Source: Clostridiales bacterium Firm_05
GTDB lineage: Bacteria > Bacillota > Clostridia > Oscillospirales > Ruminococcaceae
Length of the DNA: 34,681 bases
Direction: 5' to 3'
Assembly: GCA_001604035.1 (NCBI GenBank)
Contig: LVAK01000038.1
Location: forward strand, 1 to 34,681
In this document: positions 16,372 through 25,136 of the stretch, piece after piece
Numbering within the stretch: the first letter of the stretch is position 1
Layout: each line of letters starts with the position of its first letter
Made by a program: the position numbers and the translations under genes
The notes under the pieces: model-generated
What the model saw: the letters and a program-made list of their open reading frames with translations, nothing else
What the model was told of the DNA's origin: nothing
Databases searched by the model: none

Positions 16372-17541
16372 ATGTTAAAACAAAACAAGAAAAGAATCAT
16401 ATCTTTAGTTATAGCACTTATAATAGTTTTTGCCGCATTATTTTATCGATTTAATATTTACTATCCGGATATAACACTCAAAGTAACAGCTTTATATGAT
16501 GAACATCCCAATGTAGTGGAGTGTGATGACGAATACTTCATTCTGTCAGACGGAAAGATAACTAACGCAGACACCAAAGAAGTTATATACAGCGGCACTG
16601 ATGAAAACTCCTTCTTAAAGTCTTACAATGATCTGATATGGATATTTGACGGCAGCTGCAACGAGAAACTGAAAGCAATAGATAAAGATGGCAATGTAAA
16701 AAAACATTATCTGTTTCCAGGAGATTCAATCGATTTTTTGATAAATGATGATGTTATATTTGATCTGACATTTGATGAGTTGATAATGTATCGCTTAAAA
16801 GATGATACACATCTTGAAAAAAAGGAGATAGATTATTCATTTGTCTTTCATTCGGATGATAACCGTTTTGATATGTATAAATACTCTTGTGAATATGGAG
16901 ATTGTTTGTATTTTAAGATGAACGATGATATTTGTAAAAATTCATTTTATTGTATAGACACAACTAATAACGAATGGATAGGAAATTGCAAATATAATAG
17001 CATAAGTTTATTATCATTTAACAAGGAGCATATTTTCTACGAGTTCAATCCTACTAATTTAAGGTCAATATCTGAATATTCATTTTCGAACAATAAAGAG
17101 AGTATACATAAGATTGACTTTAATCACTATGTTAATGGTTTTTTTCCAAAAACTCCGCTTTATTCAGATGAAAGTAATTTTGTTTTAGTATCGCAGGAAT
17201 TAACTTCTCGCATTATAGGAAAACAACCGCCAATTCAATATTCTGACGAAATGGAAAAACACGATCATGATTATGCGGTAATAATCAATAAAAATGATTT
17301 TGAAGTCAAAGAAAAAAAGACCAAAACATTTGAAAGAATCCTATATGTTGATTCAGAAAAAGCCATAACATACTACAAAGGAAAATACCTGACATACTCG
17401 CTCGATGGCTGGAAAGTTACAAATAAACAGTCAGCAAGTGAGATAAAAGAAGGTGGATCATACAATTTTGTTACCTGCGGAGACTATATTTTTGTTTTTG
17501 ATAAGAATTATAGCAAATTGCTGAATAGGATTGAGATATAA
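16372..17541 (+). CDS. Membrane-anchored extracytoplasmic protein, function unknown
   Basis: I do not recognise this 389-residue protein. Residues 1-7 are basic (MLKQNKK), followed by one hydrophobic segment (about 9-26, IISLVIALIIVFAALFY), so it is a signal-anchor or secreted protein. The rest is hydrophilic and rich in Asp, Asn, Lys and Tyr. It has recurring short beta-strand-like units with aromatic residues and turns (DDEYFILSDGKI, NDLIWIFDGSC, GDYIFVFDKNY), suggesting a beta-propeller-like outer domain. No catalytic motif is visible. GGTGGTGAT lies seven bases before the ATG. Base composition is clearly more AT-rich than the signalling genes that follow and resembles the PKS operon. It points away from that operon across a shared intergenic region, so co-regulation or an accessory origin is possible. 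Confidence 0.8.
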   Translation: MLKQNKKRIISLVIALIIVFAALFYRFNIYYPDITLKVTALYDEHPNVVECDDEYFILSDGKITNADTKEVIYSGTDENSFLKSYNDLIWIFDGSCNEKLKAIDKDGNVKKHYLFPGDSIDFLINDDVIFDLTFDELIMYRLKDDTHLEKKEIDYSFVFHSDDNRFDMYKYSCEYGDCLYFKMNDDICKNSFYCIDTTNNEWIGNCKYNSISLLSFNKEHIFYEFNPTNLRSISEYSFSNNKESIHKIDFNHYVNGFFPKTPLYSDESNFVLVSQELTSRIIGKQPPIQYSDEMEKHDHDYAVIINKNDFEVKEKKTKTFERILYVDSEKAITYYKGKYLTYSLDGWKVTNKQSASEIKEGGSYNFVTCGDYIFVFDKNYSKLLNRIEI

Positions 17542-17658
17542 GTACCACAGTTCCGGAGCCTTAGCCCTCGTTTTTCATATACAAAAAGTTTATTTGCCAC
17601 CCATTATTATAAATATGTTATGATTATGTTAATTTTTGTGTAAGATTATTGTTGGAAA

Positions 17659-17687
17659 TTGACAAAATGCAATTTATGGTGTAAAAT
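17659..17687 (+). promoter_or_regulatory. Predicted sigma-A promoter of the GGDEF gene set
   Basis: TTGACA (17659-17664), 17 bases, TAAAAT (17682-17687): 11 of 12 consensus positions at ideal spacing. The start point near 17694 gives a leader of about 57 bases to the ATG at 17751. I see no riboswitch-like structure in it. Confidence 0.65.
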
Positions 17688-17750
17688 TATGATAAAGCCA
17701 TTGTTGCAATGACTTTTTTACAAATAATTCAAGCAAAATGGAGTATGATC

Positions 17751-19037
17751 ATGTCAGGATCTATCAAAAAAAGAATAGGCTTCTCATCAGCCATAGTTCT
17801 TGTGATCTTTGTTGTCATAGTATTCTCTGTTTCTTGTCTTTTGGTCAGAATGACAGGCTTGAAATACCAGAGAACGATAGCCTCCGAGGCACTGGATATG
17901 GCAGAGCTCACTATCAATGCCGATCTCGCAAAGGAGGCCTTCAATACAAGGACAGTATCGGATGAGTATTCTTCTGTCCAGAATAAACTCATAGCCTATC
18001 AGGAACGTAACAGCTCGGAGATAAGACGTATCTCCCTTGTCAGCTTCAGCAATACCTCGGGCAGCTATATTTATGATACGGGCGGCGCACTCCTCGGCTC
18101 AAAGCTGGAGTACGACGGCTATACCTCCTCCATAAAGGCGGAGCTGATAAACGGAAGGAAAGCACTAAATCACTCCGAAAAAGGTATCAGTACCTACTAT
18201 CGCCCTGTAAGAACTGTAGACGACAGCCTCTGCGGCTATATGATCGTTGAGCTTGAAAAGCCGTATGAATACAGATTCATCCCCGCCACTTTAGGAGTTC
18301 TGGCAGGACTGCTGATCCTTTGCGGAATATTCGTTACCATACTTATAACCACACTCAACAGAAGGATATTCCGCCCCATAAAGCAGATAACCAGCTCTGC
18401 CGTATACCTCTCCGGAGACGACAACGCCTCTGAAGGAAAGGATGCGTCTGTATTCTTCGATACCAACCGCAGCGATGAGATAGGTCATCTCAGCAAGGCT
18501 CTCCAGAAGATACTCTTTGAAATGAACAGCAGCAACGAGAACCTTTCCCAGGCTCTCTTTGACGCCAATCATGACGGTATGACACATATGCTGAACAAGC
18601 GCTGCTACCACAGTATGGAGGAGATGTTCCGCAGCGGCGAGAACATCTGCCTTATCTATTTCGATGTCAATAACCTCAAGCTTATGAACGATACTCTCGG
18701 CCATGAGTGCGGCGACTATGTCATAACCTCCGCCGCCGATTACATAAGGAACTTCCTCGGCCCAAACGATCACTGCTTCAGAATGGGCGGAGATGAATTT
18801 CTCATGGTGATGACCGAATGCACATACCGCAGGATCGACTCTATCGTTGACAAGCTTGAAAATGATTCCCCCATAATACTCAGCAAACCGGAGGAACCTA
18901 TAAAATGTGCCCTTTCATACGGCTGTGCCTACGCAAAGGGCAAGTATTCATACGATGAACTGCTGGCAGAAGCTGAAGAGAATATGTATGAAAAGAAAAC
19001 AGCTCTGAAAAAGCTTATGAATATGCCAGACAGATAA
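17751..19037 (+). CDS. Membrane diguanylate cyclase: TM, sensor, TM, HAMP, GGDEF
   Basis: This protein makes cyclic di-GMP from two GTP. Layout (428 residues from the chosen start): a transmembrane segment at about 11-33, an extracytoplasmic sensor region at about 38-173, a second transmembrane segment at about 177-200, HAMP at about 201-262, and GGDEF at about 268-420. Active-site elements are intact: DGMTHMLNKR, FDVNNLKLMNDTLGH (metal and GTP binding) and GGDEF at 346-350. The inhibitory I-site RxxD, expected five residues before GGDEF, reads GPND, so product inhibition by that route is unlikely. ATG at 17751 is chosen since GGAG lies seven bases before it; the ATG at 17709 has no SD. The next gene begins 13 bases downstream, suggesting an operon with the sensor-like protein and lipoprotein. 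Confidence 0.92.
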   Translation: MSGSIKKRIGFSSAIVLVIFVVIVFSVSCLLVRMTGLKYQRTIASEALDMAELTINADLAKEAFNTRTVSDEYSSVQNKLIAYQERNSSEIRRISLVSFSNTSGSYIYDTGGALLGSKLEYDGYTSSIKAELINGRKALNHSEKGISTYYRPVRTVDDSLCGYMIVELEKPYEYRFIPATLGVLAGLLILCGIFVTILITTLNRRIFRPIKQITSSAVYLSGDDNASEGKDASVFFDTNRSDEIGHLSKALQKILFEMNSSNENLSQALFDANHDGMTHMLNKRCYHSMEEMFRSGENICLIYFDVNNLKLMNDTLGHECGDYVITSAADYIRNFLGPNDHCFRMGGDEFLMVMTECTYRRIDSIVDKLENDSPIILSKPEEPIKCALSYGCAYAKGKYSYDELLAEAEENMYEKKTALKKLMNMPDR

Positions 19038-19050
19038 CGGGGGTGTTTTA

Positions 19051-20631
19051 TTGAGCAGTACCAAGAAAAAAAGAAATGCTCCGTTTTCAGGATCATCTTT
19101 CAGAGTTAAGTTCATCCTTCTCGATATCCTTTTTATGCTCGCACTGGCCTTGTCATGGCACATAATGGCTGACACAATAGAAAAGGCCGCCTCAGAAAAA
19201 TATGACCGGATGGAAAAAACTGCTGTGACTGCTACTGAGCAGATGACCAGCACGGGTATCGACAGCGCTGTATCCATCGCCAAGAATATCTATACCAATA
19301 AGCCGGTGTACGATTTCCTGAATAAGTCCTATTCTTCATCTTCCGAATACTTTGAGGCCTATCAGCCTCTTCTCAAAAACACGGCGCTGAATACTGCGGA
19401 CACCAATATCGTAAAGAAATGTACCATTTATACCTCCAATCCAACTATACTTCCCGGCGGCACTCTGGGCTCATTGGATCAGGTCAGGGATGAGGAATGG
19501 TACAAGTCCATGAAGAAGTTCAACAAGCCTACAGTGCTGAGCATCGATCACAGCGATCAGTCCATTATGCTGGTAAGAAAGCTGGACTATATCCCGGCGG
19601 AATCAGTGGAAAGCTATCTCTGCCTTAAAATAAGCAGCGACTTTATCAGGAATTTTGCCGAAAGTCTCGATTTCGACGGCAGTATCTTTATTATGAGCGG
19701 CAGCGACCTGCTCTACAGCAGTGATGAAAGTGTGAAGGCCGTTTCGGATATCACGATCACTCCGCAGTTCAAATGCGTAAAGCGCAATTACTATACCGTT
19801 GACATCGAATTCTATTCATGCGCCGACAGGACAAGTACGGCTTCTGTCCTTATGAATGGCTGGTTCCTGCCATGCGTTATAGGCATAGTGGTGCTGTTCA
19901 ATATCGCTGTTGCTGCTATGGCATTCGGAATAACAAGGCGCATCAGGCCTGTGCTTGAGGAATTCAGGCGTGAGGGCAGCATCCATTCCCTCAGCAATGG
20001 AAACAACGGCCGGGACGAGGTGGGAAAGCTGCTGGACGTATGCTCGGAAATGGCAGAGCGCCTTACCCAGAAGGGCAGTGAATATAAAGAGAGCAGTGAT
20101 TCGCTGATGAAGAAGAGCTCGGAATACAATTCCCTCTTTACAACAGCCATGAGAATGGATGCGGAGCTGACAGTCATCAACAAGCTGCCGTACCTCCACA
20201 CGACCTTTATCAGCAACGATATCACCCTCACCGAAGAGGCAGAAATGATAGAAGAGGCTTCCGGAAGACTTGGCGGACTTTACAGATTTACCGGCAAGGA
20301 CAGCGGCAAGATAAGGATACCGGCATATTCTCTGGTGCTCCTTACCGAAAATATCTTCACCGAACTGGGCGGAGATTCAGTTGAAATAACTGCCTCGGAA
20401 AAGGGTGCGGTCATAACCTTTGAGGGCAGCAGAAAGCTGCGCTCAACAGACACACTTAAACTGCTGGCCATATTCGAGGATGAAAGTGTTACCAGCGAAT
20501 ACTCCTTCGATAAAAATTACAGGTACAATCCTTATCTGCGTATAAGACACTGTCTCGGCGGCCGTATCGATATGGATATAAGCACCGGCAGCGGCATGAG
20601 GATAACTTTCAGGATAAAACCGGAAAAATAA
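19051..20631 (+). CDS. YesM-like sensor protein with degenerate kinase module
   Basis: A 526-residue membrane protein. TM1 is at about 20-40, followed by a large extracytoplasmic region (about 41-265) of double-Cache type (WYKSMKKFNKPTVLSIDHSD), TM2 at about 270-295, a HAMP-like linker to about 340, a coiled stretch, and a C-terminal region. That region resembles a LytS/YesM-type histidine kinase: LVLLTENIFTELG matches the N-box region (LVENAIKHG), and GSGMRITFRI matches the end of the ATPase fold. The phospho-acceptor motif (PHFLFN) is missing, as are clear DNG/G-box motifs, so it is probably a pseudokinase or binding scaffold. The start is TTG at 19051 with GGGGGTG upstream. Its neighbours suggest it connects an external ligand to the diguanylate cyclase; that is inference. 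Confidence 0.82.
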   Translation: MSSTKKKRNAPFSGSSFRVKFILLDILFMLALALSWHIMADTIEKAASEKYDRMEKTAVTATEQMTSTGIDSAVSIAKNIYTNKPVYDFLNKSYSSSSEYFEAYQPLLKNTALNTADTNIVKKCTIYTSNPTILPGGTLGSLDQVRDEEWYKSMKKFNKPTVLSIDHSDQSIMLVRKLDYIPAESVESYLCLKISSDFIRNFAESLDFDGSIFIMSGSDLLYSSDESVKAVSDITITPQFKCVKRNYYTVDIEFYSCADRTSTASVLMNGWFLPCVIGIVVLFNIAVAAMAFGITRRIRPVLEEFRREGSIHSLSNGNNGRDEVGKLLDVCSEMAERLTQKGSEYKESSDSLMKKSSEYNSLFTTAMRMDAELTVINKLPYLHTTFISNDITLTEEAEMIEEASGRLGGLYRFTGKDSGKIRIPAYSLVLLTENIFTELGGDSVEITASEKGAVITFEGSRKLRSTDTLKLLAIFEDESVTSEYSFDKNYRYNPYLRIRHCLGGRIDMDISTGSGMRITFRIKPEK

Positions 20632-20768
20632 CAGCCGGTGTTTATCCTGCCTGCATTTCTTATGGCGGTCAGACCTGGGAATAATTATCTGCGGCCGGAT
20701 CCGCTCCGTCACGGTCTCACAAGCACACTAACCATCTATCAGACTACACAGGAAAAGGGTGAACAGGT

Positions 20769-22406
20769 ATGACAGGAAAACGGTTGTTATCAGCATTGTC
20801 CGCAGCAGCTATTGCACTCTCAGCAACAGGCTGCTCCTCCAAAAAAGAGGAAAAAAAGCAGGAGATCAAGGAGTTCACCGGCTTCTACTGCGCCCGCAAC
20901 GACAGTATCGCAGAGGATAACGATATCCAGAAGATCATCGCTGAAAAAACAGGATGCCTCCTTAAAGAGGAATGGATCGAGGATCAGGCCGATATGGATA
21001 AGGTCTTCAGCGATATGATGATCTCCGGAAAATATCCGGATTTCATCTCCCCTGACGCAGGTAACTGTCAGCGCCTTATAAAAGAAAACGCCTTCATCCC
21101 ACTGGATAATTACTGGGACGACTACCCTGAGATAAAAGCCCTATACACCGACGCACAGTGGGATATCGTCCGCTCTGAGGACGGCCATATCTACTATATA
21201 CCGCTCTTCTCAGCCGTCTACAAGGAGGACAGCAGCACTGTCCATGACGGCGAGGCCTTCTGGATACAGATACGTGTGCTGGAATGGGCTAATTACCCTG
21301 AGCTAAAAACATTGGACGATTATTTCGGACTTATTGAGGACTATATCGCTGCTCATCCCACCGACGAGAACGGTCAGCCCTTCATCGGCTATGAGATACA
21401 GGCAAATGATACCCGCTTCTTCGCTCTGGATAATCCCCCTATGTTCCTTGAGGGCTATCCCAATGACGGCTGCTGCATAGTGGATCCGGATACCCTTGAA
21501 GCAAAGGACTACAATCTGCTGCCCACCGCCAGAACATGGTTCAAAAAGCTGAACGAGGAGTACGGCAAGGGCATAATCGATCCGGAGTGCTTCGTTATGG
21601 AAACTGCGGATTATTATGATAAGATACTTACCGGAAGAGTGCTGGGAATGGTGGATCAGCACTGGAATTTCGCCAGCTCAGAGCGTGAGCTGCCGCCGGA
21701 ATGCAGATATATCCCCTTCGGACTTACTATCGACGGCAAGATCCAGGAGAGATACCATGACCGCATTGCGTTCAACGCCTCCACCGGTGTCGGCATAAGC
21801 ACCAGCTGCTCGGATCCGGAGGGCGCTGTGAAGTTCATCAGCAGCCTTCTTGATCCGGAGATACAGAACCTCCGCTTCTGGGGAGTGGAGGGCGTCGATT
21901 ACTTCGTAAACGATGAGGGACTCTTCGACCAGACCGAGGAGCAGTACAAGCAATGGCGCAGCAAGGACTATATAGCAAAGCACATATGCGAATACAGCTA
22001 TATGCCACGCTACTTAGGAATGGCTCCCGACGGCATAAACGCCTATACCTCCACCAATCAGCCGATTATTTTCTACGACCGCCTCGATCCTGTCATAAAG
22101 AAGTGCTTTGACGCTTACGGCGCAAAGACATACACCGATTTCCTGAACCCTGCTCCGGAAAATCCGCCCTGGTATCCAATGTGGTCCTTTGACAATGCAG
22201 TTACAGAAGCCACTGACTACGGCAAGGTAATGAAGCAGATGCAGGAGGTCAAGCATAAGTATATGCCTCTCATGGTCATGAGCGATGACTTCGATAAGAC
22301 CTGGAATGAGTACGAACAGGCATATAATGCCACTGATCCCCAGGTGTATTTCGATGAGCTCACTGCGGAAGTACACAGAAGATGCAGCCATCAGACTGCC
22401 GGATAG
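20769..22406 (+). CDS. Lipoprotein, ABC-type extracellular solute-binding protein (LplA-like)
   Basis: A 545-residue lipoprotein: basic start MTGKR, a hydrophobic core and the lipobox ATGC with Cys22 as lipidation site, followed by a charged spacer (SSKKEEKKQE). The mature part has the features of family-1 extracellular binding proteins of the LplA/YtcQ type: KYPDFISPDAGN early (position of YPDI), GHIYYIPLF, and the late SCSDPEGAVKFISSLLDPEIQ segment. Such proteins usually bind sugars for an ABC importer, but no permease or ATPase gene lies next to it here. Instead it follows a diguanylate cyclase and a YesM-like protein, so it may act as a ligand sensor. AAGGGTGAACAGGT precedes the ATG. The 137-base gap upstream shows no clear terminator or promoter. 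Confidence 0.9.
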   Translation: MTGKRLLSALSAAAIALSATGCSSKKEEKKQEIKEFTGFYCARNDSIAEDNDIQKIIAEKTGCLLKEEWIEDQADMDKVFSDMMISGKYPDFISPDAGNCQRLIKENAFIPLDNYWDDYPEIKALYTDAQWDIVRSEDGHIYYIPLFSAVYKEDSSTVHDGEAFWIQIRVLEWANYPELKTLDDYFGLIEDYIAAHPTDENGQPFIGYEIQANDTRFFALDNPPMFLEGYPNDGCCIVDPDTLEAKDYNLLPTARTWFKKLNEEYGKGIIDPECFVMETADYYDKILTGRVLGMVDQHWNFASSERELPPECRYIPFGLTIDGKIQERYHDRIAFNASTGVGISTSCSDPEGAVKFISSLLDPEIQNLRFWGVEGVDYFVNDEGLFDQTEEQYKQWRSKDYIAKHICEYSYMPRYLGMAPDGINAYTSTNQPIIFYDRLDPVIKKCFDAYGAKTYTDFLNPAPENPPWYPMWSFDNAVTEATDYGKVMKQMQEVKHKYMPLMVMSDDFDKTWNEYEQAYNATDPQVYFDELTAEVHRRCSHQTAG

Positions 22407-22475
22407 CAGGAAACCTGTCATCCGCCACGGCTCTGCCGGAAAAAATTATATGCGAACAACATATTGCCTCCAATA

Positions 22476-22513
22476 GCCGGAAAGAAGCTGCTATTCTTCT
22501 TTCCGGCATTTTT
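22476..22513 (+). terminator. Terminator after the lipoprotein gene
   Basis: GCCGGAAAGAAG (22476-22487) and CTTCTTTCCGGC (22496-22507) form a perfect 12-bp stem with an eight-base loop, followed by ATTTTTCTTTC. It closes the cyclase, sensor, lipoprotein unit. Confidence 0.85.
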
Positions 22514-22599
22514 CTTTCAACATAAAAACAGCCCCGTCCTAAATCCTCAGCTCCTGCTCCCGGATTTTTTCTGTCAGCCGCTACTGAAGACACTTTTAC

Positions 22600-22627
22600 T
22601 TGACATTTTTTTTATATAATGTATAAT
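22600..22627 (+). promoter_or_regulatory. Perfect-hexamer sigma-A promoter of the membrane protein gene
   Basis: TTGACA (22600-22605) and TATAAT (22622-22627) with a 16-base spacer, about 31 bases before the ATG at 22659. Both hexamers match consensus fully. Confidence 0.7.
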
Positions 22628-22658
22628 TATATTATCAATATATTAAGGAGTACAGACT

Positions 22659-24983
22659 ATGGATCTGATCTTTTCGGCAGGCTTCCCCCTGCTTTTCTTC
22701 ATCGTCACATTCCTGCTGTCAGACAAGATAATGACCGCAAGAAAAACTGATAAAAAGGACAAACGCAGCTGCCTTAAAACGCTGCTGATGATATTCATAA
22801 GTGAGATCGCTATGTTTTCCGGACTATGTACAGTCACCGGACTGTTCATGTTCCACGACGGGAGCACTCTTCCTCCGGCAGCCATAATACCAACGAGCGC
22901 TCTCCCCTACGGAGCCTTCCTGCTGAGGAATTTCACCGACCGGAAACGAACTGCCGCCTTCCTGAAGAGATCGGCTATTGCCCTTTCAGCTATATTCGCC
23001 GCAGAAGTGCTGCTGTTCAACTTCAAAAGCTTCGACAAAAAGCCTGACAGCACCTATATCAACCTCGAAACTGTTGCTGCCTCAGAGGGAGCTGCGCTTT
23101 ATGAGGGAGATCTGCTCATAACCGGCAATACCAGTCTGACATTCGGCAGGCTTCCTGATTATACCCGTGCCCTCATAATCGAACAGGAACGTGAGGACAA
23201 GGAGAATTCCACTCCCTTCATGACGCTGATCGGCATAAAGGACGACAATATCTCCGCCGATTTCGAGACCATGAGGCAGAAGATGATAACCTCTAAAGAG
23301 TCAAAATTCGCCATGAATTTCACCCCCTATGGAGAGCTCCATGAAACAAAGCTCTCCTTCAGCGACGTGAACTCTCCCATAAAGATACACTCGATACGTG
23401 CCGTGAGCTCCATACCTTTCCACTTCTCACTCATAAGATTCTTCGTGATCTCAGTCATAGCTGTACTGATAATGCTGATACTCTCGTTCAGGCTCTGGAC
23501 TGTGACCTATCAGCCGAGAAAAGCCCTCCACAGAATGCTCGTTTTCGGAATGGTATTCTTCTGTACGGCTTCTACTTTCCTGTTCATGCGTCCATATCAG
23601 GAGGCGTATGAATTTGACACGAAAAACGTTTCCATAACAGATCCATATGCTGCCACCGCCGATGCCTTCAAGAAAAAGCAGGTCTACCTGGATGTTGAGG
23701 TCGATCCGGCTCTTGAAGCAATGAAGAACCCCTACAACCGCTCCGAACGTGATACTCAGGGCATCCCCTATAACTGGGATTCCGCATACTACAAAGGACA
23801 TTACTACTCCTACTTCGGAGTAGTACCGGTTATACTCTACTATTACCCCTACTACACCATAACTGGCAAAATGCCTACCACTGCAATGGCTCAGCCTATT
23901 TTCGGAGCTATTGCTGCACTGGCATTCTGTATGACGATCCTTGCGGCGATAAAGCTGTTCGTCCCAAGGCCGAATCTGCTCATGCTGCTTTGCCTTATGC
24001 CGGTGACTATGTGCCTGTCTGGCATAATCTACGCCATAAACTATACGAATATGTACGTCCTGCCTACTATCTGCGGACTGTGCTTCCTGTTCCTGACGCT
24101 ATGGACAGGCCTCAGCGCCTGCTCATGCAGAAAAAAATGGCTGCGTGTGGTGCTACTCTTCATCAGCGGCGCTTCGCTGGCGCTCTGTACAGGCTCAAGA
24201 CCAAGCTTTGCCCTCTCATCTGTTCTCCTGATACCCTTCTTCATCGGTATCCTCAGAAACAAGGACATGAAGCTCAGCTTCCGTCTTACACAGGCTGCCG
24301 CTTTCGTGATCCCCATGCTCATAGGCGGATGCGCCCTCATGTGGTACAACAATGCAAGATTCGGTTCGCCCTTTGATTTTGGCGCCTCCTATCAGCTCAC
24401 TGTCAGCGATGTTCACGCAAATAAGCTTCACGCCGCAGGATTTGCGCCTATGCTCTACCACTTCGTATTCCTGTTCCCAAGACCGAGAGGATTCTTCCCG
24501 TTCATAGAACCCAACTTCTCGCATCTCTACAACTACGGCCGTGCAGTATACTCCTCTGATGCTGTGGGCTGGCTCACATATCCGCTGTACATCATCGGCA
24601 TTTCACTGATACCTGCCGGAATACAGCGCAGAGGAAGACACTTTGCAAACTCCTCCACAAAGAGGCTCAGGAACATCTCCCTTCTTATATGCTTCATAAT
24701 GCCGTTTATCATCGGCTGGCAAAGCTACTGCCTTGGCGGTATCAATCAGCGCTATATCATCGATATGACACCTCTGCTGCTGATCGGAGTTATAGTATGC
24801 ATACTCAAGGGCACTGTTTCCGCCGCCAAGAACGCTCACAGATACGCTGTTGCACATATCGGCATTACAGTCTCCTTTGTAATATGGGGACTTATGGTAG
24901 TCAGTGACCGTGGTGGAAACCTGCTTGTGCGTCACCCTGCTGTGAATGACGTCTGCGAAGAGCTGATGATGTTCTGGCAGTAA
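22659..24983 (+). CDS. Large polytopic membrane protein, GT-C glycosyltransferase-like
   Basis: A 774-residue protein with about 12 or more hydrophobic segments and one larger soluble loop (about residues 125-250) before the second membrane block. The segment NWDSAYYKGHYYSYFGVVP (about 375-393) and the later YNNARFGSPFDFGASYQLT are patterns I associate with GT-C-fold membrane proteins of Firmicutes that move sugars from lipid carriers. A catalytic Asp in an early external loop, as in true PMT enzymes, is not obvious, so the activity is uncertain. AAGGAG lies eight bases before the ATG, behind its own strong promoter and after the previous terminator, so it is a separate unit. Cell-surface polysaccharide or glycoprotein work is the likely area; the substrate is unknown. 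Confidence 0.8.
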   Translation: MDLIFSAGFPLLFFIVTFLLSDKIMTARKTDKKDKRSCLKTLLMIFISEIAMFSGLCTVTGLFMFHDGSTLPPAAIIPTSALPYGAFLLRNFTDRKRTAAFLKRSAIALSAIFAAEVLLFNFKSFDKKPDSTYINLETVAASEGAALYEGDLLITGNTSLTFGRLPDYTRALIIEQEREDKENSTPFMTLIGIKDDNISADFETMRQKMITSKESKFAMNFTPYGELHETKLSFSDVNSPIKIHSIRAVSSIPFHFSLIRFFVISVIAVLIMLILSFRLWTVTYQPRKALHRMLVFGMVFFCTASTFLFMRPYQEAYEFDTKNVSITDPYAATADAFKKKQVYLDVEVDPALEAMKNPYNRSERDTQGIPYNWDSAYYKGHYYSYFGVVPVILYYYPYYTITGKMPTTAMAQPIFGAIAALAFCMTILAAIKLFVPRPNLLMLLCLMPVTMCLSGIIYAINYTNMYVLPTICGLCFLFLTLWTGLSACSCRKKWLRVVLLFISGASLALCTGSRPSFALSSVLLIPFFIGILRNKDMKLSFRLTQAAAFVIPMLIGGCALMWYNNARFGSPFDFGASYQLTVSDVHANKLHAAGFAPMLYHFVFLFPRPRGFFPFIEPNFSHLYNYGRAVYSSDAVGWLTYPLYIIGISLIPAGIQRRGRHFANSSTKRLRNISLLICFIMPFIIGWQSYCLGGINQRYIIDMTPLLLIGVIVCILKGTVSAAKNAHRYAVAHIGITVSFVIWGLMVVSDRGGNLLVRHPAVNDVCEELMMFWQ

Positions 24984-25053
24984 GCGAAAAAATGTCAGTG
25001 TACAATACATAATTATTCATTTTTCCTGTCTCATTGACACAGCTTTTTTACCC

Positions 25054-25075
25054 GGGGCGATTTAAACATCGCCCC
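25054..25075 (+). terminator. Hairpin after the membrane protein gene, weak terminator
   Basis: GGGGCGAT (25054-25061) pairs with ATCGCCCC (25068-25075) around a six-base loop. The following CCTTCT is a poor T-tract, so termination may be inefficient and the next gene could be partly read from upstream. Confidence 0.45.
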
Positions 25076-25136
25076 CTTCTAATAGATAAAATCAACACTT
25101 ACCAATGTTCAGAACACACTACATACGGAGAATAAA

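Noticed and set aside
25034-25039. TTGACA before the gene at 25137 as its promoter
   Set aside because: No acceptable -10 hexamer occurs 15 to 19 bases downstream; that position holds the GC-rich hairpin.
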